A DNA stretch of 64,000 nucleotides from positions 2,480,001-2,544,000 of the forward strand of contig NC_090133.1 in assembly GCF_040581485.1 (NCBI RefSeq), written 5' to 3'. This stretch comes from Linepithema humile. Its lineage: Eukaryota > Arthropoda > Insecta > Hymenoptera > Formicidae. Made by a program: the position numbers and the translations under genes. Below are positions 13,953 through 26,127 of the stretch, piece after piece. Under the pieces are notes generated by a model, which made no database searches, was not told the origin of the DNA, and saw only the letters and a program-made list of their open reading frames with translations. Every line of letters begins with the position of its first letter. Within the stretch, counting starts at the first letter, position 1.

Positions 13953-16900
13953 TCCTTTCTCTCTCTCTCTCTCTGTTTCTCCCTCTCCCTCTTGCGATCA
14001 TTTATTTATCTCCTACAAGGGATGCGCCGGCACGTACGCGATCGAAATGAAATTTTTAATAAATAAATAGCGCGCACCAGAAATTCACGGAGATAAATGC
14101 GTGCATCGGCAAGGACGTGCTCGGTTTTCCGATGAGATAGTCTGAAAATTGCATCATCCAACGCCCGGAGCATCCCCGACTGAGCCGAGATTATGGTACC
14201 TGCGAATTTAACGACCTGGGAACGATTATCACGATCGTGCGAATTCCGTGAGTATCAAAAAGTTCGGCTTCTCGCGATAATAGAAATTCAAAACTCAAAG
14301 ATTTCAAATCCGAATTGTTCATAATTTTAAAAGCTTGCAAGCACAAAAGAGTTGCTCAACAATTTAAAAAATTTTTATAAAAAAGCTATAATTTCAAAAA
14401 TAATAATAAATATGAAAAATTGCAAATCGCAATTTTCTTCTTAATATCAAAATGCGTATTAAAATTCTCGAAAAAAAATAAAGAAATTAGAACGTTAGTG
14501 GTCTAATCTAAGCCGAAGATCTTCATTTCAAGAACCTAAAGTTCCAAGTTTCGCTCGTGTTCTATGAGCAACGAACAAATAGAAAGGCGCGCAGTAATTT
14601 CCTGCTCGTGATGCTCGTGCCGCGTTACACCGAGACTGGTTGTGCAATGTAGAGTGCAAGCACGTTGTACGTCGACGATGCAGAAGGTCGTAGATGGTCC
14701 CAGGTGGGTCAGTCGACCAACTGGTTTTCAACGTCTTCGTGGAAGTTACCTAGAAGACCACGTGCTTCTGGCGAAATAAGTGCAACGCAATACCATCTCT
14801 CTTATCGCGAGAAGGGGCTCTTTCGACGAAACGAGATAAAATGCGAATCCCTCAAGTGCCGTTCTTATCATGTGTTCCGATGTTATCTAACAAATTCTTA
14901 ATTAAGTCGCTTGTTCGTTCAGGACAGTCGTTGCGATGTGTGTAGAAGCCTAGGAAAATGTATTCCTCGTAATTTAACCCCCTATCGCAATTTTAATGAA
15001 TATAAATTTTAATGAGTGTATTATGTCGCAATTTTTGAATGAAATTTAATATTCAAAATATTTTAATATGTTAAGTTTTAATACTTGATATATTTCAATA
15101 TTTTAATTAAAATAAATAATTTAAATAAAATTGAAATTAAATAAAGTTTTAATGACTTTTCCTCGCAAAATGCCGACGTCAAAGAGCTAATTATCTGTTA
15201 TATCTCTAAATTGAATCGAATTAATCGTGTTAAACGTACATCACACTCACACAACCTTAATTGCCTTGTATAAACTCGAATGCTTACAACTTTGGTAATT
15301 TGTGGAACTTCGAGCGGTCGGGTTTTCGATTGTTCACAGTTGAAAATGTTCGGAGCGGGGAAACGCGCGTTTCCGCGAAGGAAACTATCGACTCGAGCAC
15401 GAAGGCATAGACACGGAATTGTAAAGAACGGAATGCGAAAGATCGCGCAGAACGACGAGAAAGTCGCTTTCGCCCGGCCACTCGAGAAGAGATCGGCCAC
15501 TTCTCGTCGGTGAATTGCGATTAAAACGGGGCCCGATCCAGGGCTGTACTTTCTACGGCATATGTTCCACGTTTCTCTAACATCTATTGCCTGTATCGAT
15601 TTAGAAAATATAAAATTGCAATGAGCATTTGAATCATGTATCTATCTCTTGAGAATCGATCGTTTCAACATTTCACTCTCGATTCATTCGTTTCGAAAAT
15701 ATCACGAATTTCGCACGAGAATTTGAAGAACTAAACATTTTTGACATGCACAGATTCTAGAAATTTAAAACGTTGAAGTTTCGGCAAAACTATGGTAGAT
15801 TGTGATATTGTTTGAAAATTGCTTAGAACATTTCGAATCTTCCGGAAAAATTTTCGCGGACCAGAGACTCGTCTCAAAAAACACAAATTTAGAAATGTAA
15901 GAATCTATTTATCGCTTAAAAACTGCACAATGTTTCGAGGAAAGAAGAACAATTTCCATATCCAAGTTCTAAGCGTGTAACTCTCTCCGATAATCCGAAA
16001 TTCAACATTTCAGATTCGAGGGTGCGCGAACATAAGAATTCAGGCATGCAAATGCCGCTTTAAGACTGCTCGGAATGGACTTGGGAAATCAATCGGAATG
16101 CTTAGCCGGCGCGCTGAAACGCCGGGGAATACGAGTTGCTCCGACCGGGCAATATCGCCGGATTGGAAACTGCTGTTAGCCATCGCGCGAGCGAAGTCGG
16201 TTACGTCCGATTTGTTGCGGGGTGAACGGTCTCGTTACAGCTTTACGGCCGATTACAGACCGCGAGTCCGCGGCGAGAATATCGCTGTCGCGTGAAAGCA
16301 GCCGCGCACGTCTTTAATTATTAACTTTCTACGCGTCATTATCGCGGAAAAGCCGCGAACGCGGACGTCCAATTGCGACACGCAACCGTGCTTTCGATCG
16401 CATCTCGCTGCTTTCCGCAAAAAGTCCGCGATTTCCGCGAATTTGTACAACCTAATCGATCAATCGATAATGTCTATCGATGACACGGCGACAGATAGAA
16501 TATGCGGAAATTTTAAAGAAATCAAACTGAATTAAACATGCAAATGGCTATGTCTTAAGCTCTGCAATTCATTCTCTGACTCATTCCCGATCACTTCAGC
16601 TTACTCGATTAACCTTCTTGATCGCCCGTGAACAGTTACTCTCGTGCCCGACCATTACGCTTTTTCTATCGAGACGCGGAATTTTATCCCGATTATCCGC
16701 TGTTCTTCCTTTCACCGATCGCCGTTACGGATTTATAAATTCCAGAATTGTGCAACATCGCGGTCAAAGAGTGGATTCGCCGCGAGATCAAAGTGTAGTT
16801 TTTTTTACTTTTAATTTGCGTGAACGCTTCTGTTATGCATTGATCGAATAAAATGAGTAATTACATTATTACAATACACATCAATCATTTATCAACTTAG

Positions 16901-19900
16901 TAATAATAGTGATCGATAATAATTTTATTAGCCCAACAATATTCAAGCGTATCTATATTATTCCGATAATATTAACTTATCAATAATTCACTGGGAATTA
17001 TCTCGCGGGTCGCGTTTAAATATTATTAACGGTCGCCTCGGGTTTAAATATCATTTTCCGTCACAGTCATGAAAGTTCAGCGACATTTTTTTCGCGCATA
17101 ACTCGTGCGCTTTCTCGAGGACGAACTGCTTCCGTAAACAGGATGTTTTTTAACTGTCGGAAAAGGGACTCTATGCGCTGTGTCGGACGGCCATTGTCAG
17201 ATTTACCGCGTTTTCGCTTTCACCTCGCCTTCGCGGTGTCTACAGCGTGTCGCGCAATTTCACCGTAGTAAAATTATTACGATCGCCGACTGTCCGACTT
17301 TTTTTCGGTACGTGCCTCTCACGTTAAAGCGCCGATTCTCAAGCTTCTACTAACCACATATCTCTTTCGTAACGTAATCTTCCAGAGTTTGCGGTCTTAA
17401 AACGGTCTTAAAGTTTCTTTTGAAAGAAATAGTCTTTTGCATATAAGATTAGTATTGTCAGAATTATTAAACTTTGTAATTTTTAAAATTATTAATTTAA
17501 AAAAATTAACCAAACAGACGCGATTTTCTTCACAATTATTAGAATTATTAAAAATACCCCAAAAAATTTCATAAAGTTAATCGAGTTAAATAAACGCGAT
17601 TCATTACGTCCACTCATATTCGTCAACATTATTCTGCTAAAACGCAAATAATTTATATCACGCAATGTCGACATAACGATAATAACAATATTTTTCTCCT
17701 GTCAGGTGAATTTCCTTTCCACCAATTCTTCTCGCTTTTAATAAAACTGTATTTTGATGCCTGGAAAGAGAAATAACGGAAAACAGCCTACAAGCGCGTT
17801 AAAAAACATTTGCGTCGGGAAGCTTGTGTTTTCGTCCCGAAAAAAGCGTGGGTCTCGCGAAAGATCTCGGCGGAAAAGTCGTAATTCCGGAGTTTTTCCC
17901 CGCCGTTGGTCGGCACTTTTCCATTGGCCGGTCACAAGATTGCCGAATGCACGCGAGGGATGCGGGAAAGGGGACCACACATGTGCGCTTCTGCAGGAAT
18001 GAATGTTTTCCTGGCTTCAGGAATCCCGTATGAATATTTATGAGCGACCATCTCGACCTGGGCGCGGTGGATGGAATCTACATTCCTCCTCCCAGTTTTC
18101 CCCCCTTTTTCCCTGCTCCCTCTTCGCGCACTCACGTAACAAACTTCTTTCCCCTCCTTCTCTCTTTCTCTCCGTCCGGATCGGCCCGTGGTGTATTATA
18201 TTTTCCCGCAAATATCCTTGAATCGACGCTTCGGCGAGAGAGAACGGGGGGGAGGGGGGGGGGGGGGGAGAGGGGGCATTCTAGACAACTTCGGATAGTT
18301 TACATGCTAATATTGCATCGAATTTTTATCCCGCGTCGAATTGTAAATCGTCTGTGTGACAAACTTGACCTTCAAATTTTCATCTTTCCTGGTCGCAAGT
18401 TTTATTTAAAAAAATAACAGCGACAGTTCAATTTTTCCTTGTCGATAGTTTTATGCGAAATTGCTATCTCTCGTGGCTTCTGAATTCGTAATTGCTAGCG
18501 ATATTCGAATAGTCGATTACTAGCTAAATAATACCCGGCATAGCGGAGCGTTCGATGTAATTCGCGCGATGCAGCTTTCTGGATTCCGGCCGCCGCGCGT
18601 CATCCTCGCTGTATGTTCCGGGATCAATCTTGACGCGTCACGGTTTTCATTGCAATTTTTACATCCTGATTTCGTCGGCGCCGGCATTTTATTCCCGCGT
18701 CTGATGCAAAACAGAGAGAGAGCGGCGAGCGCGGCCGGCGAAATATTTACCCTGCAATTCGGACATGTAATAACTCTGGATATTTCAACCCGCTCCGCGA
18801 CAGATGCACCGTGAGTGCAGTTTATGCAGTCCGCCCCCTGTTTGATTTCCACCGGAATATTTTACGCCAATGACGCCCGCCCTCCCACCTCTCTTTTGCA
18901 CGAGTTTTTCGATAAATCGAGTGAGCAACGGGTTAAAAAAAAATCGATGCTCCACGATGTCGAGCATTTACACGCAAATATTTGTATTTTCAAATGTCGG
19001 AGTAAACACATTAGAGCTGAAATAAATAATCATTATTATCATTTACCTATAATTTTATTTTAAGCGACACTTTTAAATGGAAAATAATTTTAACTCAAAT
19101 AAGAGATATCGATTCGTGCGTTCCATCGATAATGCGCAAAAACTTTCACGGTTGACGTGACGAAATTGAAATCGGCCGTATCGACAGAGGCGAATTTTCC
19201 CTTTTTTCCCTCCAAACCAGTTGCGAAATTTCGCCGGCAATATTTTTCTCGCGACGGAACTGAAACGTTAAAGCGCAAATAATTTTGTGGCAAATCGTCG
19301 GTTTCGTTCACGAGCAGCGCGAGATTTACGATGCTCCCGATGATCAATCGGCATTCTTTTTTTCCGTACACCTCGCGACTTGAATTACAACGCGCGTTAT
19401 TATAATATAAATCAAAAAGTCATCGTCTAAGCACTCGCCGTGTATCGGGAATTATGGGCGGCGACGCGGAAATAAATCAAACGCGTAAAGGAGGTTTGTA
19501 AAAACGCTGCTACGGTCGATGAACCCCGTCGTTGATTAATGCAAGAAATATTTAAATCGCGCGCTCATTCCGATTACGTTAATGCATAATGCATGCTCCG
19601 CGGTAAACCGCGGTTACTCCTTAATAAATCGCGATACTCCAAAGCGTCGTAAATTCCTTAAAATTAAACAGCCATTTTAATAACCGCGCGAGGGGACCAT
19701 TTGGCGTGTGTAGCTTCGGACTCCTGTTATAACTTCCAATTATAACAACAATACAACGCATTATACTAATTTTCTTATTGCAGTAAATTCTATATACCAT
19801 AGTTTCTTGAATATTACATTAATATTTCGTTATATTTTCTTACAAAATGCATAATAAATTATTATTAATTATTATTTTGACGAGAGAAAAACGCATCTCT

Positions 19901-22019
19901 TTAAACGCGAAACTTCTTTTAATTAATCATAAATCAGACGTAAAATTATTTTATTAAAAGGAAAAAGAAAGAAAAAAAAAGGAAATATCAGCGATCACGC
20001 GCGACTTATTGCGTCGAATAGCGCCATATTGCGACATGCTAATGAATTTTTTTCTCCGACAGGAGCAAAAAAGAGAAAGATTAATTCACTGCGGGAGCTT
20101 TCTTCCGAAGGTGGAAAAAGTGAAGGAAGGGAGATATTAAAAATTAATTCTCTCAGCCGTTAAGGGCTCCGGAGTTGTTCGGGGCGACGAGAGTGGTTGT
20201 AATGAACACTCTAATGAACATGCACAACGAGCGCGACCTCGTTAAAGCCACGTGGACGGCCGATCGGTCGTAGAGCTCGTGGCCTCCTTTTTACCTATTA
20301 CTTAGGACTTGTCAACGAAGGGTGAGAGAACGAGAGGGAATATCAGGATGACTCATATAGAGCCGGTATGAAAATAAAATGAAAAAAATTTCGTCCCCCA
20401 ACGCTTTTCAAGCTGAATTTTAACTCGATGTTTAAAATTAACTTCAAAATATGCGAGAAATTTTGCGGAAAAAACTCTAAAGCGACTTCACAGAGATATG
20501 CAAACACAGAACTATAATACAAGAAATCTCGGCAAAAGGCGAAAAAAAACAATCGCGCGTAAAGTAGCTATGCAAGATACGAAGCGTGCTATTACACGAT
20601 TTTAATTTCTGCGAAAATTGTCTCGAAATTTATCGAATAGTTTTTTTCTGAAGATCGTATCGCGTTAATTTACGCCAAATTTCTAACTACTACACGGCCG
20701 AGGAAAGCGCATAATACATCTCGAAGTATAATCCGTTAATCATTAATCGGGCGTAGAAAATTAATATATATCAGCCAAGGAATGTGCGGTTAGACGGATA
20801 TTCGATAGTGGCGTAGCACTCTCTGTACGCCTCGTACAGGAGGAAACCGATGGCACGCGCAGATGGGGTGCGATCTCCCCGTGTAGATCGGAAGCCAATT
20901 AATATCCACACAGGGTGCGTTCCACGCACTCTCTCACCTCTCCCCTCCGCCCCCCCTTCCCGTCGTCGTACACCTGCTGAATAACCCCGATGAAACATAA
21001 CTGCGCGCAGCGTGATATACTCGCGCCATGGGGCTCGCTTGTCAGCGATGGGACCCCATAAACCCCGGGACCGCGCGATAACGGAGTTAACCGGCGGTTA
21101 CCTCGTTATTCCGATGCGATCTCCGCGAGATCGTAACGAGGCGTCGCTTCGCCACAGCCGTGCACCGCCGTAATAATTATGCCGAACACTCCTGCGGACT
21201 GATTACGGGGCTAATCTCCCGAACGATCCTGCCGAAAGCGCGGATTTCGGGGAAATTATTGGCAGCGCCCGAAATTTTTCGCAAGGCGCGATTAACGTTT
21301 AATCCAAAGGTTCCGTCGATATCTTTCATCCGTATCTTCCGATACGCTCCTTCAAGGATCGCAGCGGCTTTTTAATTTCTCAAACAAAATTTTTCACTTG
21401 GGAAACTGCAGCTTTAAAGCTCGTCATCGTTAGAAAAGCGTCTTATCACATTCTTCGCGTAATTCAAACCTAGCACCATCAAATTACCATACACTTAAAC
21501 CATTAAGAGGAAACTCGAGAGGATCTGGGCTGCGTGAAAAATGTGACGAGACTTTTCTCCGCCGATACTAAATGTAGAACTACGTGCACAATAGACTGAA
21601 TAATTTCTCAACCAAAAGATTTTTTCTTCCAACAATCGAAAGGCTGTCGAAATTGTTGGAAGAAATGTGAAAAAATATGAAAATTAAAAAAAGCGTTGTT
21701 TAAATTTGTCTTCCGCTAGCCTTCATATCGTAATCCAAACTCGAAGAAACCAATCTTACAACAAATATATAAGTTTAATTCTCTAATTCTTCTATAACAT
21801 TCCTAACGTAGATTAATATTGCACTCATTTGCGAACATTTGATCAAACTTAATTTGAAGATTAAAATTCCTTGTCGATTCGTTTTTTTAATCGTATCATA
21901 TAATTAACCGTACTCAGCCAGTCCGATAATTAAACGTGAAACCGTCCGATCGGTTGAAAAGATTAATCACTCACCTTGTAGATCTCGTCGACGAGTCTGG
22001 TGAGTTCCTCAGTTTCCAT
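6443..22019 (-). CDS. IRSp53: IRSp53 (I-BAR domain adaptor), N-terminal part only
   Basis: Two minus-strand coding exons are visible. The first, 22019-21975, reads METEELTRLVDEIYK and ends at a GT donor in phase 0. The second, 6518-6443, starts after a TTTCAG acceptor, reads NILDKFNPGARQLINAGKAY and then LKALHG, and ends one base into a codon before GTGAGT. Together they match the start of the IMD/I-BAR helical domain, where F-N-P-x-x-R and G-K-x-Y-x-K-A-L are conserved in IRSp53/BAIAP2. Family members bind phosphoinositide membranes and Rac/Cdc42, recruit WAVE-type actin regulators through a C-terminal SH3 domain, and drive filopodia. The remaining I-BAR helices and the SH3 domain must lie left of position 1, since I found no further exon in 1-6442. 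The intron between the two exons is 15,456 bases and splits the first I-BAR helix. Confidence 0.88.
9151..9420. repeat. Imperfect long hairpin with about 110-base arms
   Basis: The left arm 9151-9260 pairs with the right arm 9312-9420 across a loop of about 50 bases. The innermost 20 bases (TTTCAATTTGGGAAACAGAA) pair perfectly; the outer parts have scattered mismatches and small gaps. It is either a foldback transposon remnant or, if transcribed, a long hairpin RNA. The apparent open frames on both strands are a by-product of the symmetry. Confidence 0.6.
11274..11327 (+). repeat. (GA)n microsatellite
   Basis: GA repeat with an internal G-run. Confidence 0.9.
11791..11900 (+). repeat. Dispersed repeat, copy B
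   Basis: Same order of words as copies A and C: CATGTGTGTGTTTTGATGTT, GTGTATTACGCGACGC, AAATAGAACTCTATTTTAG, AAATTATAGATC, TTAAAAGTAT. The GTGTATTACGCGAC piece also resembles the flank of the 5662-5823 hairpin. Confidence 0.4.
13925..13990 (+). repeat. (CT)n microsatellite
   Basis: CT repeat with CTTCC and CTGTTT interruptions. Source of two long spurious frames on opposite strands. Confidence 0.9.
18244..18280 (+). repeat. G-rich tract, possible G-quadruplex
   Basis: Runs of seven, about sixteen and five G separated by single A or AGA. It has enough G-tracts for intramolecular quadruplex folding. Confidence 0.7.
21629..21668. repeat. Short perfect inverted repeat
   Basis: TTTCTTCCAACAAT and its exact reverse complement flank a loop of about 14 bases. 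The stem is short for a microRNA precursor. Function unknown. Confidence 0.4.
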
Positions 22020-22165
22020 GATAACCTCTGCCGGATGAAAAACTCCACTGCTCTCGACTTCACGAGATGCTCATATTTTCCCGTCCTCCCGAGACCGGAT
22101 CTCACGTGGCCGGGTAGCGGTTTGAAAGCGGGGCGCTTTCCCAAGCTTGATCGTGCTCTCCCGAT
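21975..22165 (-). other. IRSp53: IRSp53 exon carrying the start codon, with 5' UTR and a uORF
   Basis: On the minus strand a TTTATTTCTAG acceptor ends at 22166. About 146 bases of leader follow, then the ATG at 22019 and the GT donor after 21975. The leader holds a short upstream ORF at 22074-22060 (ATG AGC ATC TCG TGA), which could lower or tune translation from the main start. The start at 22019 is chosen because the METEEL peptide is the known N-terminus in insect IRSp53 proteins, as far as I recall, and it reads in phase into the I-BAR exon. Confidence 0.75.
22060..22074 (-). promoter_or_regulatory. Upstream ORF (4 codons) in the IRSp53 leader
   Basis: ATG AGC ATC TCG TGA lies 41 bases upstream of the IRSp53 start, in the same exon. 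The context AAAATATGA is moderately favourable in insects. It is too short to encode a functional peptide, so a regulatory role is inferred only. Confidence 0.45.
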
Positions 22166-22346
22166 CTAGAAATAAAACCACAACGGTGAAAATTAGATAA
22201 TTAAATCATTTCTCATTAAATAAGCATTAAAGTGTATATATAAGAAACCCCACGCGTTAAAAGCAAATAAATTTTTAATAAAGCAGCCCTACAATTTTTC
22301 TTGCGTTCACAATTGTATTTTCTTTATCAATGTTAATGAAATAAAT

Positions 22347-22355
22347 AGTGAGCAA

Positions 22356-22393
<38 letters not shown>
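22347..22393 (+). repeat. (AAAT)n microsatellite
   Basis: About eleven AAAT units beside the IRSp53 start exon. Confidence 0.85.
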
Positions 22394-22395
<2 letters not shown>

Positions 22396-23077
22396 AAATA
22401 TATCAATTTAATTTAGGACAATATTAATTTAAATTATTGTGGCAATTAATTATAATTATAATATACAATAAATTAAATTGATATTCAAATTCATGAATCT
22501 CTCAACACGTAGCTCTGTAAAATGTAATCTTCGATTGCTATTTCTCTCGTCGTATGTTTTTATCGGTTACTATCTTTTTATGGTAATGATCGCACTAATA
22601 GAGAAACGCATTCCTCTCTTGATTGTGACTAGTCGGCACGGCCGGGCTGGTTGGAATCTCGAAGTGCCGCTTAGGCTAAACTCAGGCTAAGCATTACTCA
22701 TATGTGGAACGCGAGAGGTCACGTTTTCCAAGTACTTTCATTCCGCAAGGACACCCGGTATGCGCGAACGACCGCAGGAGAGCCACATAACTTCGTCGTT
22801 TTTTATTCTTCAACACGGATCTGCGGGCCGTGCGGTAAAGTATTCATAGACACTCGATAATCGAAAAGGACGCCGGATCTTCCTGTTTTTTTTTTTTTTT
22901 TTTTTGTAGCAATATTGCTGTATTCATGAGTTTTTTCCCGTTCTAAAGCTCGCTTTAACCAACATATAATTCGCGAATAGGTTCGAAATAAAAATCTATT
23001 CATAACTCCGCCTAACAGAGAACATTTAGAAGATCAAAATAAAACAAAATAAAACATTGTTGTGCCCAAAATTTCAC

Positions 23078-23215
23078 ATGTGTGTATTCCAATTTTTCAC
23101 ATATTTCCTGTATTGCGTAGCACACAAAATTGTAAGTAAAATTCTGTCACAAATTATAGATTGTTTCAAATAAATTTGTGACGATAAACCTAATATCAAT
23201 CTAAAAGTATAAAAA
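23078..23215 (+). repeat. Dispersed repeat, copy C
   Basis: CACATGTGTGTATTCC, CTGTATTGCGTAGCACAC, GTAAAATTCTGTCAC, AAATTATAGATTG and CTAAAAGTAT occur in the same order as in copies A and B. Confidence 0.4.
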
Positions 23216-24604
23216 CAGAAACGTTGTAAACATTCAATTACTAAACGTGTGAATGCGCATGAAAAAAATATCTAATGCGGAAAAAGAGAGAAGTTGCAGT
23301 TGACAGCAATCGGAGAAGCGAGCGCACGAATTCATAAATTTAAATTGTCAAATATGAGAGAAACTGTTATAATTAATTAAATTGCATTCACTTATAAAAT
23401 CGTTTTGCACCGGCGAATATAATGGCATTACTGCATAAATCTTGAATCCAGCGTTTTGTTTGGAAAATTTCCAAAGTAACTTACGATCAAAGACATCCCG
23501 CCCGCCATACAATTCGTTATTCACCCGGACAAATTCACATGCATTTTGCAGGAGATTCCAGTGCCAAAGGTAAACGCCGCTAATAATTTGCAATTGCGCG
23601 CGACGTTGACGTTGCACCCAGCGCGAGGGGAGGGAAAATGAAGGGGGAGAGGGCGGACGAGCGGCGATTGTGAGTGTGTCACGTGCGAAACGCGAAAAAA
23701 TCAACTGGCGACTGCAAACGAAATATCAATCGCTATGACTCCGCGGGCGTGCGTAATATAATAGGCTGATTAATAATAAAGCGACTGCTCGACTCGCAGC
23801 GTTCAGCCGAGCGTACTTAATTAATAAATTGACATTTCATAAATTAATCCACGCGACTGTGAATTCACCAGAGTCCGACGGATTATTTAGAACTTATCAA
23901 TAATTGACCGACGACCTGCGTAATTTTTCAATTTGTTATCCGTTCATTTTTCACGCTTTACGTCGAATCGCTGTCGGGAAACTCGGGCGGAGCGGTCGAG
24001 TGTAACAATAAAAGTGTTCTTGTTGTCAAACATTCAGGATTGAAAATGGTGACTTTGAATATTTGAACTGGCTGAATAATCGAGAAACGCGTAACTTTTA
24101 ATCAACTAAATAAGTGAACAACAATGTGATGTTTGGTTTTATAATAACAAAAAAAACTAACAGAAAAAAAAAACATATGAGAATCAAAGCGCGAATGACG
24201 GGGCGCAAAAAATTTCTGTATCATTATTCGGTATTGATTTGTAATCAATTTTTCACGCTCCGACACTCACGCTTTGATTGTCATAATCCCCTTTTCTGTT
24301 AGTAAATGTTTCAGCAAATTCGGGAAGTACAAAGCGGATGTAAAGGTCGCGAGAATACGGAGATATTCCGCTACCAAAATTATCAATCCATTCGAAAATG
24401 TGTAATCAAACGATAGCGTGATTCAATGAGCGAAATGTTGTCGAATATCGGCGAAGCGCTCGGTGCGATTTGTTAAAATTTGTATCGATCGCGACTGCGA
24501 CATGTATGTGTAAAACGAACGATTCGATCGCGATCGCAATACGGAGCGGAAGATTCGATTAAACGATGAAAGCGCCCGGCAAAATTCAACGCGGCCTATC
24601 GAAA

Positions 24605-24650
24605 GCGCGCGCGCGCGCGCGCGTGCTCGCTCGCGCTTGCTTGCTCGCTG
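24605..24650 (+). repeat. (CG)n tract followed by GCTC/TTGC repeats
   Basis: Alternating CG for about 19 bases, then imperfect GCTCG and CTTG steps. It has Z-DNA-forming potential. Confidence 0.75.
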
Positions 24651-24811
24651 GCGAATTTCGCCGACGCAACTTCGCAAACGCTCGCTCACCCCGAAAGCTT
24701 TCAAGCGAATTAAATTCTCTCGAATCGTTTACGATAAAATGTTTCCCTTTAATCTCTCTAATCACCGACGCGCTCTGCAAACTTTCGCGAATTTAACTGG
24801 CGAACGTGACT

Positions 24812-25400
24812 AGAGGGGGACGCTTTAAAGTATCGATACTCGACGCTCACGCTCGATTGCTAATACGAAAGTATCGATACCCGATAGTTTGTGCTGTTAA
24901 TGACGGGACGACGAAAGTGACGGGTGTAATACGTCAATGTGTAAAATACATAAGAGCAAACAAAAACAATAAACAACAGTTAATTTCATCGCGCTGTGTT
25001 TGGTAACATACATAATAATAAACCAACTAATAGTAAAGTAATAAATGTCCCTATTATGCGATACAACGATTCTCAACAATACAACGATATTGTCGATAAT
25101 TAAATTATACCGACTATGTTACAAATTACATTAATTAAACAGAGGGACGCTTTAAAGTATCGGTGCTCCAGCGCTAGACTGCTAATGCAAAACTATTGAT
25201 GTTCGACAGTTCTTATTGTCAGTGAAACAGAAATTGATGGATGCGCGTCAAATAGATAATTAAAAAAGCACAAATAAACGATGGCAATAAACTAAAGCAT
25301 GACAATCACCGTCAGTGCCTGCGCCGCCGTTTCGCACACGATGTTATTGTCAATAATTAAATTGTATGCATTATTCATCGCAGATTACATTCAGATTACA
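24812..25400 (+). repeat. Diverged tandem duplication, two units
   Basis: Unit 1 (24812-25140) starts AGAGGGGGACGCTTTAAAGT and unit 2 (25141-25400) starts AGAGGGACGCTTTAAAGT. Both continue with ATCG, a GCTAAT word, a gapped middle, and then near-identical ATTGTCGATAATTAAATT / ATTGTCAATAATTAAATT before an ATTACAT-like end. Identity is high at the two ends and low in the middle. Unit 1 contains two TATCGATA palindromes that are broken in unit 2. Confidence 0.6.
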
Positions 25401-26067
25401 CATATTTAATAATTATATGTCGGTGGAAAATAAATTAGTATACATACATAAATACGCGCTCGCTAAATATGAGTCCTCTCATTATTCGCCTGTCGAAATC
25501 GCGTTTGTAACTGTCATATCTCGAATAACGCGCCATCAATCGCACACACAACGCGGTGCATCGAACTTTCCGCGTGTTACTTTCTTCGTTACGAAATCCG
25601 CATTGTTGCATCATTCCCCGCGCGCGAATTCGCGCGTGTTTATTAGAGCGGTCGACAGCCCGTACACACCCTCGCTTCTTTCATTCTCCTTCCCTCTCCT
25701 CTCGCGCCGGGATTAAATTCTACTTTCTCCGACCGCCGACTTATCGAAGCGATATATTTGCATAAACTATGCGCGTCAGAAATGGAAGCGCAACGGTGCC
25801 GCATAGCCGCACCTGTGCTATGCGTGAAATTATTTCAACGAAAAAAAAAAAAACCAACAACAATAACATTAGACATCATCAGCTTTGAATAATACACGCG
25901 GTTCTCATTTCTTCACGTAAAGTTTCCGCTTTTCCCTCCAGCGTTATTCTAAATGCGAAAGTATTATGTCCTCATTTATAGAAAAAAGGAAAAATTTATT
26001 ATCTAACTAATCTAAACGAGCGGTAACTCCAGTTATCTAATATACTTCGTAATTAATATTATACTGC

Positions 26068-26127
26068 ATTGATCAGAAAGTTTCTCTTCACATTTTTCTC
26101 GAAAAATTCAAAGAAACTTTCTGATTA
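26068..26127. repeat. Short inverted repeat around an AT-rich loop
   Basis: TCAGAAAGTTTCT and its reverse complement AGAAACTTTCTGA lie about 30 bases apart. The stem is too short to claim an RNA gene. Confidence 0.35.

Larger units (their letters stand above)
6519..21974 (-). other. IRSp53 intron 1 (15.5 kb)
   Basis: Bounded by the GT donor after the METEEL exon and the TTTCAG acceptor before the NILDKF exon. It is non-coding on my reading. Contents: a long hairpin at 9151-9420, a dispersed repeat copy near 11.79 kb, GA and CT microsatellites (11274-11327 and 13925-13990), a G-run (18244-18280) and a small perfect hairpin (about 21629-21668). Long first introns commonly hold enhancers; nothing here proves one. 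Confidence 0.75.

Noticed and set aside
13576..14066. Overlapping frames of 126-157 codons on both strands.
   Set aside because: Again produced by a CT/GA microsatellite; frames on opposite strands cover the same bases and neither shows coding character.
21629..21668. Possible microRNA precursor.
   Set aside because: The perfect stem is only about 14 base pairs and the extension does not pair well enough for a typical precursor.
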